A stretch of 42,125 nt of DNA from an uncultured Allomuricauda sp. (lineage in GTDB: Bacteria; Bacteroidota; Bacteroidia; Flavobacteriales; Flavobacteriaceae), in NCBI GenBank assembly GCA_937899065.1, contig CALBPG010000162.1, positions 1 through 42,125 of the forward strand, given 5' to 3'. A model generated the notes under the pieces. It did not search any database. It was not told the origin of the DNA and saw nothing but the letters and a program-made list of their open reading frames with translations. This document shows, one piece after another, positions 33,390 to 40,652 of the stretch; within the stretch, counting starts at the first letter, position 1, and each line of letters opens with the position of its first letter. A program made the position numbers and the translations under genes.

Positions 33390-34973
33390 ATGATGCGTAT
33401 AACTGTACTCGCTTTTTTGCTTTTGTTTCAGTTTTCTGCCTTCGCGCAAGAGGACTTTATTCACGGTAAACTTTTGGATGCTAATACTAACGAGCCTGTC
33501 GTTTTTGCCACCTTACGGCTAAAGCACAAGGCCATGGGGGTAATCACCAATCAAGATGGTGGATTTCGCTTTCCTAAACGGTTTCAACAACTGGATGATA
33601 TATTGGTGATATCCTGTATGGGATACGAAAAAAAGGAAATTCCTTTATCGAGACTATCCCCTAACGGAATCAACACCATTCGTATTAAACCGGGGGTACT
33701 TGCTTTGCAAGAAACGATGGTCACCGCCAAAAAGAAACGTGGACTTTCGGCTCGCGCAATCGTAAAAAGAGCTATTGCCGCCATACCCCAAAACTATCCC
33801 AAAAACACCTTTTCGACCGTGGTATATTACCGCGACTATCAAATGAGCAACGGTCAATACGTGAACTTGAACGAAGCTATTCTGGAAGTGTTCGATGAGG
33901 GTTTTGATACGGTGGATACCACAGATACTAAGGTAATGCTATATGACTACAAGCAAAACAACCAGTTCAAACGCGATACCCTGGCCGACAATCCATACGA
34001 TTACACGAATTTGGAGAAAATCATTGAAAATGCATACATGCCCGCCCATGACGGGAACGAGTTCAACATTTTACGCGTGCATGACCCCATTCGTAACCAT
34101 AACATCAATTCATTTGATTTGATTAACAAAATGGAGGAAGATTTTATCAAAAACCACTCCTTTAAAAAAGAACCGGACGTTGTGTTGGATAATGAACTGC
34201 TCTTCAAAATCAGAATTAATAGAATACACCCCATTGCCAAAGTGATCGGTTGGATTTACATTTCCAAAACGGATTACGCGATTCATAAAATTGAATACTC
34301 GGTCTATGATAGGCTAAAGAAGATAGTAGGCGATGTTTCGGAGCGCAAGAAAGGGAATCTTATTTTTGAAACAACAGCTGAATACAACAGAGACCCGGAA
34401 CAAAAAATGTTCTTAAACTATGTTTCATTCTACAACAAATTTCGGTTAAGCCCACCTCCAATTTTCACTATAGATAGTATCGCCTTTGTACCCTCTAAAA
34501 AGGGGTTTATGGTGTATTTGAACCAAAAACTCAGGCAAAATGATGAACCCGAAAACAAAGCGAACTATGAGGTGAAATTCAAGGGGAATGCTTTAAGATT
34601 GAAGAAAATCAAGGTATATCGAAACAGTTTTAAGGTGTTTCAAGATTCGTTAATGATTTATTTAGACGTTTCAATGGTGAAGCTGAGCAAGATGGCTAAC
34701 GAAATAGCAACAGCATCCGCTAGTGAAGATGTATTGGAAATCAAAATTGAAAACCTTACTGACATTCAAGGAAATCTTTTGAACGAGTGGAAAAGTTTGG
34801 AATTCAATCAATTCAGGGAATATTTTGTCCAAAAAGTGAAGCCTTTTGCCCAAATTCCCAAGGATGCTTTGTTCATGCGAAAGAACAAACCCATTTTTGA
34901 GTCACAACCGTTAATACGTCCTAAAAACTCGGAGGAGTACTGGATGAATACACCTTTAGTGAACAATGAATGA
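33390..34973 (+). CDS. CarboxypepD_reg-like domain outer-membrane-associated protein
   Basis: The 527-residue protein (ATG 33390 or 33393) has a signal peptide cut near FAQ (about residue 20). A CarboxypepD_reg-like domain follows (FIHGKLLDANTNEPVVFATLRLK to about 105), then a long region with ARAIVKRAIAAIPQNYP that matches the DUF5686-type proteins of Bacteroidota, rich in beta strands. It is in the same direction as the sigma and anti-sigma genes, 80 bp downstream, and may be a target or sensor partner. Function is unknown. Confidence 0.72.
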   Translation: MMRITVLAFLLLFQFSAFAQEDFIHGKLLDANTNEPVVFATLRLKHKAMGVITNQDGGFRFPKRFQQLDDILVISCMGYEKKEIPLSRLSPNGINTIRIKPGVLALQETMVTAKKKRGLSARAIVKRAIAAIPQNYPKNTFSTVVYYRDYQMSNGQYVNLNEAILEVFDEGFDTVDTTDTKVMLYDYKQNNQFKRDTLADNPYDYTNLEKIIENAYMPAHDGNEFNILRVHDPIRNHNINSFDLINKMEEDFIKNHSFKKEPDVVLDNELLFKIRINRIHPIAKVIGWIYISKTDYAIHKIEYSVYDRLKKIVGDVSERKKGNLIFETTAEYNRDPEQKMFLNYVSFYNKFRLSPPPIFTIDSIAFVPSKKGFMVYLNQKLRQNDEPENKANYEVKFKGNALRLKKIKVYRNSFKVFQDSLMIYLDVSMVKLSKMANEIATASASEDVLEIKIENLTDIQGNLLNEWKSLEFNQFREYFVQKVKPFAQIPKDALFMRKNKPIFESQPLIRPKNSEEYWMNTPLVNNE

Positions 34974-35069
34974 CCCTTAGCAGCATAAACTGCTTCTGAG
35001 GAATGTTCAACAATGCTGTTAAAATAATCTCAAAACCTATTTTCATAGCCTTTGCTATCCGTAGAATTT

Positions 35070-35104
35070 TATATTTGTTTAATGAATATTCATTATTATT
35101 AAAC
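35070..35104 (+). promoter_or_regulatory. Promoter with palindromic operator for the small protein gene
   Basis: TATATTTG (35070-35077) matches TAnnTTTG exactly. Directly after it lies AATGAATATTCATT (35081-35094), a perfect 14-bp palindrome. It is nested in GTTTAAT (35077-35083) and ATTAAAC (35098-35104), a second inverted pair. The palindrome covers the expected transcription start, a typical repressor position. Confidence 0.5.
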
Positions 35105-35112
35105 AAAATAGT

Positions 35113-35334
35113 ATGGATTTATTAGTTCAAGCGGAAGAATTCGAGAAAAGACCTATGAGCCATATGTCTACAAGCGACCGGGTGGAAGCCTCTCGCGAAG
35201 CAAAGGCATTGGTATTGGCGATTAATGAAATCTATAAAAAGACCAAAGATTCCAAGTTGATGGACGTTATGAAGCGGATTACGGTGAAGAAGAAGAAAAT
35301 TGACAAACGAATTAAAGCAGTGCCACGGGTCTAG
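35113..35334 (+). CDS. Small conserved helical protein, paralogue of 27847-28074 (73 aa)
   Basis: The 73-residue protein is helical and charged, with no signal. It starts MDLLVQAEEFEKRP, shares SHMSTSDRV and INEIYKKTKDSKLMD with its paralogue, and ends in a basic tail, KKKKIDKRIKAVPRV. No named domain is recognised. The two copies are about 7 kb apart on opposite strands. This copy has a distinct, palindrome-bearing promoter, which suggests separate control. The basic tail hints at nucleic-acid binding. Confidence 0.7.
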   Translation: MDLLVQAEEFEKRPMSHMSTSDRVEASREAKALVLAINEIYKKTKDSKLMDVMKRITVKKKKIDKRIKAVPRV

Positions 35335-35336
35335 TA

Positions 35337-35402
35337 GATTCATTCAAGACGTTCCTGAGAACAATACGTACCTTCCTTTAAATTGTTATGAAAAGGAATT
35401 TA
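35337..35402 (+). repeat. Diverged repeat copy B (pairs with 31373-31438)
   Basis: It lies just after the intact small gene and matches copy A at about 49 of 66 positions without gaps. TTCCTTT and AAAGGAA can pair around the shared loop. The presence of both gene and tail at the two sites indicates an old duplication of the whole locus rather than a mobile repeat. Confidence 0.6.
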
Positions 35403-35450
35403 ATTTAGTTAGTTGATGTTTGGTACGGCCCTTGGGAGCGTCTTTTTCTC

Positions 35451-37100
35451 CTACATTTTTTCAAACACCAACCCCATAATTTCTATACTAGTAACCTTTC
35501 CTTGTTCATTTCTTGTAAACTGAATGGGACTTATGGAGATTTCCAACAAATCTTTAGATAAAGAACCCATTCGCTGCTTGGAGGCACCATTTCGATAATA
35601 ATAGAACAATACGTCATCCTCTACCACCAACTTTTTGCCAATTTGAAAGTCGGCGTTGAAGTAGAGGCCTTCAAACTCCTTTAGCTCTTCTAAACTGTGT
35701 TCGTAGGGTTCATATTCTTGAAATACCCAGGGCGCTTCATTTTCAAAATCATCGTAGTTATACTGTTTGGTTTCTCCTTCGAGACTAAACCTAAGTATGG
35801 CATCCTTATCTTCTCCAAAATAAAAGCGATGGTCGCCTGCGGGAATCAATTTGGCAATTTCGTAACCGTCCAAAGTGTAGGCGTACAAGGCCCCATCTTT
35901 TAATTGGATGGTGTTGGCTTTTCGTTCTTCATCCGAACGGTAAAACAAATACGTGCCTTCATAGCGCTGCAAATCGTCAGAGCTGATTTCTTGGATGGTT
36001 TCGGCATTGTTAGGTTGTTTCTTCTCTGTTTTAGGCATATACAAATCCACTAATTCGAAAAAACGTTCCTTAAAATCCCAATCAAAGGTGTTTTGCGTGG
36101 TGAAAAAGGCCATATCCAACTCAGGGAAATACAAGTATTTGGAAACGAATCCGCTGGTAATCATGCCGTCAAATCCGTGGGCTTCGTACCCGTTATGCGT
36201 CTCGAATTCCACGCCTAAGCCGTAATTGATTTCAGTGCCGTTGTTCAATTTGGCCTTGGTCTGCATCCTTTTCCAGAGTTCAGGAGAACCTATGGTCGCA
36301 TTCTTGATACCCAAATGCCATTTGAACATATCCCTTGGGTTGGTGATGATTTGTCCATCCCCTTTGTACAGCAAACCGTAATAATGCGATTTGTAATACT
36401 CTTGTTCATCTTCAATGTACCCGATAGCTCGATTTTTAATGGTACGATATGCATCGGTGTTCACGAGGGTGTTTTGCATTCCAAGCGGTTCGAAAATTGC
36501 CTTATGCAGATACGATTCATAAGACATACCTGAAACTTCCTCGATAATTGATGCCAATAAAATATAGTTGGCGTTGGTATAGTTGAAGTATTCTCCAGGA
36601 GTAAACCGAAGTTCATCCACCTTGGTGATAATGTTCAGCAACATGGAATGACTGATGTAGTCGCGCCAAAAAACATCAACCACTTCCAAAAAATCGTCTA
36701 CTTCCTTGATGCCGCTGGTTTGGTTTAGCAAATGTTCGATGGTAGGGTCTCCTTTTTCGTATCTCGGGAGCACCTTGAAATATAAATGAGAAGGGTCACT
36801 TAGTGAAAGTTGACGCTCCGACTCGAACAACAAGATGGCTGCAGCCGTAAACTGTTTTGCGATGGAGCCAATATCAAAAACGGTTTCGGCAGTAACAGGC
36901 ACATCATGGTCTAAATGAGCATTGCCATATTGCTTTTCCATAAGGATTTGATTTCCCTTAAAAACAGCAATGGAAAACCCGGGTGCACCTTCGGGCACCT
37001 GATAGAGCAAGTCAATTTTAGATTCTAAGGTTTGGGAGAAAGCGGTATACGCTACTAGGTTAAAAAGGACAAAAAGAGTGAAAGCAGTTGCTTTGCGCAT
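35451..37100 (-). CDS. Secreted serine hydrolase with C-terminal beta domain, beta-lactamase family
   Basis: The 549-residue protein has a signal peptide cut near FSQ (about residue 23). A PF00144 domain follows with SIAK (S79, K82), LNQTSGI in place of HTSGL (125-131), the intact YTN (174-176) and a late HGFDG. The last 180 residues are a separate beta-rich domain (DLQRYEGTYLFYRS and LKEFEGLYFNADF mark two repeats), common in Bacteroidota serine hydrolases. The third such enzyme in this window, it alone keeps a standard YxN. Substrate is unknown. Confidence 0.83.
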   Translation of the reverse strand: MRKATAFTLFVLFNLVAYTAFSQTLESKIDLLYQVPEGAPGFSIAVFKGNQILMEKQYGNAHLDHDVPVTAETVFDIGSIAKQFTAAAILLFESERQLSLSDPSHLYFKVLPRYEKGDPTIEHLLNQTSGIKEVDDFLEVVDVFWRDYISHSMLLNIITKVDELRFTPGEYFNYTNANYILLASIIEEVSGMSYESYLHKAIFEPLGMQNTLVNTDAYRTIKNRAIGYIEDEQEYYKSHYYGLLYKGDGQIITNPRDMFKWHLGIKNATIGSPELWKRMQTKAKLNNGTEINYGLGVEFETHNGYEAHGFDGMITSGFVSKYLYFPELDMAFFTTQNTFDWDFKERFFELVDLYMPKTEKKQPNNAETIQEISSDDLQRYEGTYLFYRSDEERKANTIQLKDGALYAYTLDGYEIAKLIPAGDHRFYFGEDKDAILRFSLEGETKQYNYDDFENEAPWVFQEYEPYEHSLEELKEFEGLYFNADFQIGKKLVVEDDVLFYYYRNGASKQRMGSLSKDLLEISISPIQFTRNEQGKVTSIEIMGLVFEKM

Positions 37101-37206
37101 GGGTTGGTTTTTGCGAGGATTCTTGAAATGAACAATGCGATATTATCTCAAAATCCACTGGTATTTCTGTAGCTAAAGGTCGCAATAACCCATGGAATTT
37201 CAATAC

Positions 37207-37232
37207 AAAAAAAACCGGGCAAAATTGCCCGG
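37207..37232 (-). terminator. Intrinsic terminator of the 37263-37733 gene
   Basis: On the minus strand CCGGGCAA and TTGCCCGG pair perfectly around a 2-nt loop and are followed by eight Ts. It lies just after the hypothetical secreted protein gene and before the serine hydrolase on the same strand. Confidence 0.88.
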
Positions 37233-37262
37233 CCTTCATCAATCAAAAAACAAAAGTGGAAA

Positions 37263-37733
37263 TTATCCTATTTCCCTAAATTCGATTACGGAGAAGAAAT
37301 CTTCATCTTCATTGTTGATAAAGTAAATCCCTTCCCTGTCGAAACGTTGTCTGATGTTTCCATCGACCACTACCTCGAATCCGTTTTTGGTGGGTACTAC
37401 CTCAAAAGTATCGGCCACCGACCTTCGGTACTTCAATACAAAGTATTGGTCATAGGAGTTGTCGTTGTCGTTGTCCACCGCGATCATTTTGGTGACCTTG
37501 GCTTCCACGGTCTTTCTATCTTGGTCGATACGTCCCTTGTCCGCTTTGTTCCACGTCATGGGGTATCTTCGGTTTTCCATGATTTTGACGTTGTATTTGG
37601 TCTCGGTCCCATCTGTCTTTATGGTGAACGTCTTGTGCTCCGTCGCGCTCAGTTCGCCCGGTGTGCCCTCTTGGGCCAGCAGTGGAAAGGTTGAAAACAA
37701 GGTTAGTATGGATAATGCGATTATATTTATCAT
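37263..37733 (-). CDS. Hypothetical secreted protein (156 aa)
   Basis: A signal peptide (about 1-20, cut near LAQ) precedes a mature domain that is beta-rich and acidic, with DNDNDNSYDQYFVLKYRR in the middle and VDGNIRQRFDREGIYFIN near the end. I do not recognise a family. It follows the Dps gene by about 43 bp on the same strand and shares the terminator at 37207, so the two may be co-transcribed. Confidence 0.6.
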   Translation of the reverse strand: MINIIALSILTLFSTFPLLAQEGTPGELSATEHKTFTIKTDGTETKYNVKIMENRRYPMTWNKADKGRIDQDRKTVEAKVTKMIAVDNDNDNSYDQYFVLKYRRSVADTFEVVPTKNGFEVVVDGNIRQRFDREGIYFINNEDEDFFSVIEFREIG

Positions 37734-37776
37734 TTGATATGTTTTAAGGGTGAATAAATGTGTTGTGGCGGTGTTC

Positions 37777-38280
37777 TTACTTCAAGTAGGAAGTGAACAT
37801 CCAATTGCGCTTTTCGAGGGCTCTCAAAAAGTCGGTCAACATTTGCTCCGTGGCGATGTCTCCCGTGTCCAGTGCCGCTCCGATGGCGGATAGGATATCA
37901 TCATGGATGATTTCGAAGTCCTTCAATACCGCGCGCACCATTTCAATGGCACTTTTGCTCTCACTGGTCTCATCGATTTTGGAGAGTTCCAACGACTTCT
38001 TCAAGGTGAAGTTGGGCTTCACTCCGAATACGCGGATGCGCTCGGCAATGATGTCGATGTTCTCCTTTACCGTATTGTATTCTTTCTCGAACTCCTCGTG
38101 CAATTCGAAAAACTCTGGTCCTTCGATGTTCCAGTGGAAGTTTCTCAGCTTATTGTAGAAGATTTGGTAATCTGCCAATAAGGTGTTCAGGTTGACCACG
38201 ATTTCGGCGGTGTCCAAGTAAGAAAACCCCAAGGTTTTGAATGCTTTATTGTTTTTGATTTTAGTCTTTGCTAATTCCAT
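37777..38280 (-). CDS. dps: Dps-family ferritin-like DNA-protection protein
   Basis: I place the start at ATG 38280, which gives a 167-residue protein of normal Dps length; the frame stays open to 38406, but that extension does not resemble Dps. Ferroxidase ligands are visible: NFHWNIEGPEFFELHEEFE with His49, His61 and Glu65, then NIDIIAERI with Asp and Glu. The protein would form a dodecamer that stores iron and guards DNA from peroxide. The leader contains a hairpin at 38307-38330. No RNA-binding or export signal is present. Confidence 0.88.
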   Translation of the reverse strand: MELAKTKIKNNKAFKTLGFSYLDTAEIVVNLNTLLADYQIFYNKLRNFHWNIEGPEFFELHEEFEKEYNTVKENIDIIAERIRVFGVKPNFTLKKSLELSKIDETSESKSAIEMVRAVLKDFEIIHDDILSAIGAALDTGDIATEQMLTDFLRALEKRNWMFTSYLK

Positions 38281-38306
38281 TTTATGTTTTTTTATGTTCG
38301 TGAATA

Positions 38307-38330
38307 GTGTAGGGATAGAAAATCCTACAC
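38307..38330. promoter_or_regulatory. Hairpin in the dps leader
   Basis: GTGTAGG and CCTACAC form a 7-bp perfect stem, extendable by a G-T pair, about 27 bp upstream of the dps start. It could be an operator or a translational control hairpin. Confidence 0.35.
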
Positions 38331-38995
38331 GTTGGTTTACCTTCTGAAGAAGAAGGATTTGTTTGCGATAAAAAGGGAGAGGGCTACCAAAGGAATATAA
38401 GGTCAATTGCCCGACCTAGAAGACTAAAAGTGTGGAAGTAATTTCTTTGTGGATACTTTCAATATACAGGTTTCTTCCACAAAATCAAGTATTTAACAGG
38501 GTTTAACGGCTTAGGTAAGAGCTTTAACATCGTTTTTGGAGTTTGGGGAGGATGATGCTTTTCTTTTCGGCGCTATTAGATAGAAACCTGGTAGTTTTAG
38601 TTTAAAGTGTTGTAAATAATTTTAGAAAAAAAATTATCTAAAAAAGATGGCATTTTTGTGTTTCCACCAAGAATCGAACCAGGCACACACAGATTTTCAG
38701 CCCGTTACTCGATACTTTGCAAAAAATGTATCTCTGCATTCCATTAAACTTTACCACCATGCTTTTCGCCGATAAAAAGTAACGTTTCGTCGAATGGATG
38801 ATTTATGGGTTTATAACTTTCCTCAAAAAAAGTAGGTGTAAATTTTCTTGATCATATAATAGGTACTACAATTTTGATTCAGAATGCATTACATCGAAAA
38901 AACAGATTTTTCTTATAAAGAAGCAGGTAAACTCCCGTAATTAGGGTAAGCATTGAGAACGCTGTGTGAAGGTTTAAAAGTTTAACCAAACAAAC
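38331..38995. other. Non-coding stretch between dps and the DUF2341 gene
   Basis: This AT-rich stretch holds no convincing reading frame. Its only recognisable element is the tRNA-Phe-like relic at about 38655-38745. The 5' region of the DUF2341 gene begins near its right end. I see no insertion sequence or integrase. Confidence 0.5.
38655..38745 (-). pseudogene. Degenerate tRNA-Phe-like sequence
   Basis: On the minus strand the segment resembles the 3' two-thirds of bacterial tRNA-Phe. An anticodon loop CTGAAAA (GAA anticodon) is flanked by ACGGG and TCTGT, which pair with two G-T wobbles. Then, at exactly the spacing of tRNA-Phe, comes the T-loop GGTTCGATTC. GATAC/GTATC could be a D-stem. 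The acceptor arms do not match, the D-arm spacing is 4 nt too long, and no CCA end is seen, so it is unlikely to be a working tRNA. It may be a pseudo-tRNA or an old attachment-site remnant. Confidence 0.4.
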
Positions 38996-39096
38996 ACCTT
39001 GCACCCCAAATGCGCAACCTACAAAACAACGTCCCTCCTTTAGGACGACCTCATTTTAAAAACAACACCCTTACTAATTTTCTAAATCCTATTACG

Positions 39097-40638
39097 ATGA
39101 AAAGGTTTTTTTCATTGGCCTTGCTATTGGCAATGGCCCCACATTTTGCATTGGCCCTGAGCCCAAATTCAATTGACGACCCATCCTCCGCAGAACCTCC
39201 TATGTTCTTCGGTTTCGAGACTTGGGGTCGAAAACATGCCATTACCATCAACGCTTCTCAAGTACAGGGAAGTGGAAGCCATACCAACTTTCCGGTTCTC
39301 ATTACACTAGACCATCTCAATTCCGATGTGGTCGACGGTGGCGCAAATTCTGCCCTGAATGGTGGGGGTGATATTCGGTTTAGCAGTGATGCCGCTGGGA
39401 ACAGCCAGCTAGCCATCGAGGTCGTAGAGTTTGTTGCCAGCTCCAATGTGAACAACAGAAGATGCCAAATATGGGTAAAGGTGCCAAACCTTTCTACCTC
39501 ATCGAACACCACAATCTATATCTGGTACAACAAATCCGGGGAGACCCCGCCTGCCGCAAGTTCCACCTATGGAAGCCAGGCCGTCTGGTCCGACTACCAA
39601 GCGGTATGGCATATGGAGACTAATCCATCGAGCAATATCATCGATGCAACTGGCAATGGATACAACCTGGCCAGTACGGGTGGCATGGGTGCCGGTAATG
39701 TGGTTTCCGGGGCAATAGGGAACGCTATACAATTCGATGGTTCCAACGACCGATTTGACATCGCCACACCGGTGCCGTACAATTCCTCTTTCACGGTGAC
39801 CTCCATCTTCAACTGGTCTGGGAACGGACAATACAACGGAATTATCGCCAATACCAGCCCATGGGGAGGCCTTTGGGTGAACAATGGCGGTGGTGGCCGA
39901 ATTGTGTTTTACGATGGAACGGGTCAGGAATTCAGTAATTCAGGAAATTTCACGGCGAATTCCGTAGCCAAGTTCGCCTTTGTCGCCACCAATGGCGACC
40001 ACGAATACTTCTTCAATGGGAATCCCGACAACTCGGGAACCGCAACATTGACCTCGAGCGAGTTTGCCTATGTGGGCGCGGAAGGAAATGGTGCTTATTT
40101 CTCCGGTTGGTTGGACGAACTCAGGGTGACCACGCAAAGTCGTTCACAAGGATGGCTGCAAACCGAAAACAACAACCAATTAAACGCTGCCGCCTTTGCC
40201 ACATCAGGTGCTTCGGAAGATGTCGACAATGGAACTGGTGGAGGAAACACAGGTGGAGGTACCGGTGGCTACTGGACCCAAACCGGAAACGATATCCACT
40301 ACAACACCGGAAACGTTGGTATCGGCACCACAACCCCTGGCAGCTGGAAACTGGCCGTGAACGGAAACATCCGTGCCAAGGAAATCAAGGTGGAGACCGG
40401 CTGGGCCGACTACGTGTTCAAGGAAGGTTATGACCTCCCTACTCTGGAGGAAGTTGAAAAACACATCCAGGAAAAAGGCCACTTGATGAACATACCATCC
40501 GAAGCCGAAGTCCTGCAAAACGGCATCCAACTCGGGGAGATGAACAAGTTGCTCCTGGAGAAGATAGAGGAGCTCACCCTTTACATCATCGAGCAAGAAA
40601 AGCGAATTGAAGCGCTTGAAAACAACAGCAACAAGTAA
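39097..40638 (+). CDS. DUF2341/LamG surface protein with tail-fibre-like C-terminus
   Basis: From ATG 39097 (signal peptide, about 1-20) the 513-residue protein has a DUF2341 domain (about 40-160, ITINASQVQGSGSHTNFPVLITL) and a LamG/concanavalin-like domain (about 175-355). A Gly-Thr-rich linker follows (GGGNTGGGTGG). The C-terminal part resembles phage tail-fibre ends of Bacteroidota (GNVGIGTTTPG and a coiled coil in the last 40 residues). The region is GC-richer than its surroundings. It ends 14 bp before the RHS gene, so the two are probably co-expressed; its C-terminus could anchor or trimerise an adhesin at the surface. Confidence 0.78.
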   Translation: MKRFFSLALLLAMAPHFALALSPNSIDDPSSAEPPMFFGFETWGRKHAITINASQVQGSGSHTNFPVLITLDHLNSDVVDGGANSALNGGGDIRFSSDAAGNSQLAIEVVEFVASSNVNNRRCQIWVKVPNLSTSSNTTIYIWYNKSGETPPAASSTYGSQAVWSDYQAVWHMETNPSSNIIDATGNGYNLASTGGMGAGNVVSGAIGNAIQFDGSNDRFDIATPVPYNSSFTVTSIFNWSGNGQYNGIIANTSPWGGLWVNNGGGGRIVFYDGTGQEFSNSGNFTANSVAKFAFVATNGDHEYFFNGNPDNSGTATLTSSEFAYVGAEGNGAYFSGWLDELRVTTQSRSQGWLQTENNNQLNAAAFATSGASEDVDNGTGGGNTGGGTGGYWTQTGNDIHYNTGNVGIGTTTPGSWKLAVNGNIRAKEIKVETGWADYVFKEGYDLPTLEEVEKHIQEKGHLMNIPSEAEVLQNGIQLGEMNKLLLEKIEELTLYIIEQEKRIEALENNSNK

Positions 40639-40652
40639 ATCCCCGTCTTATC

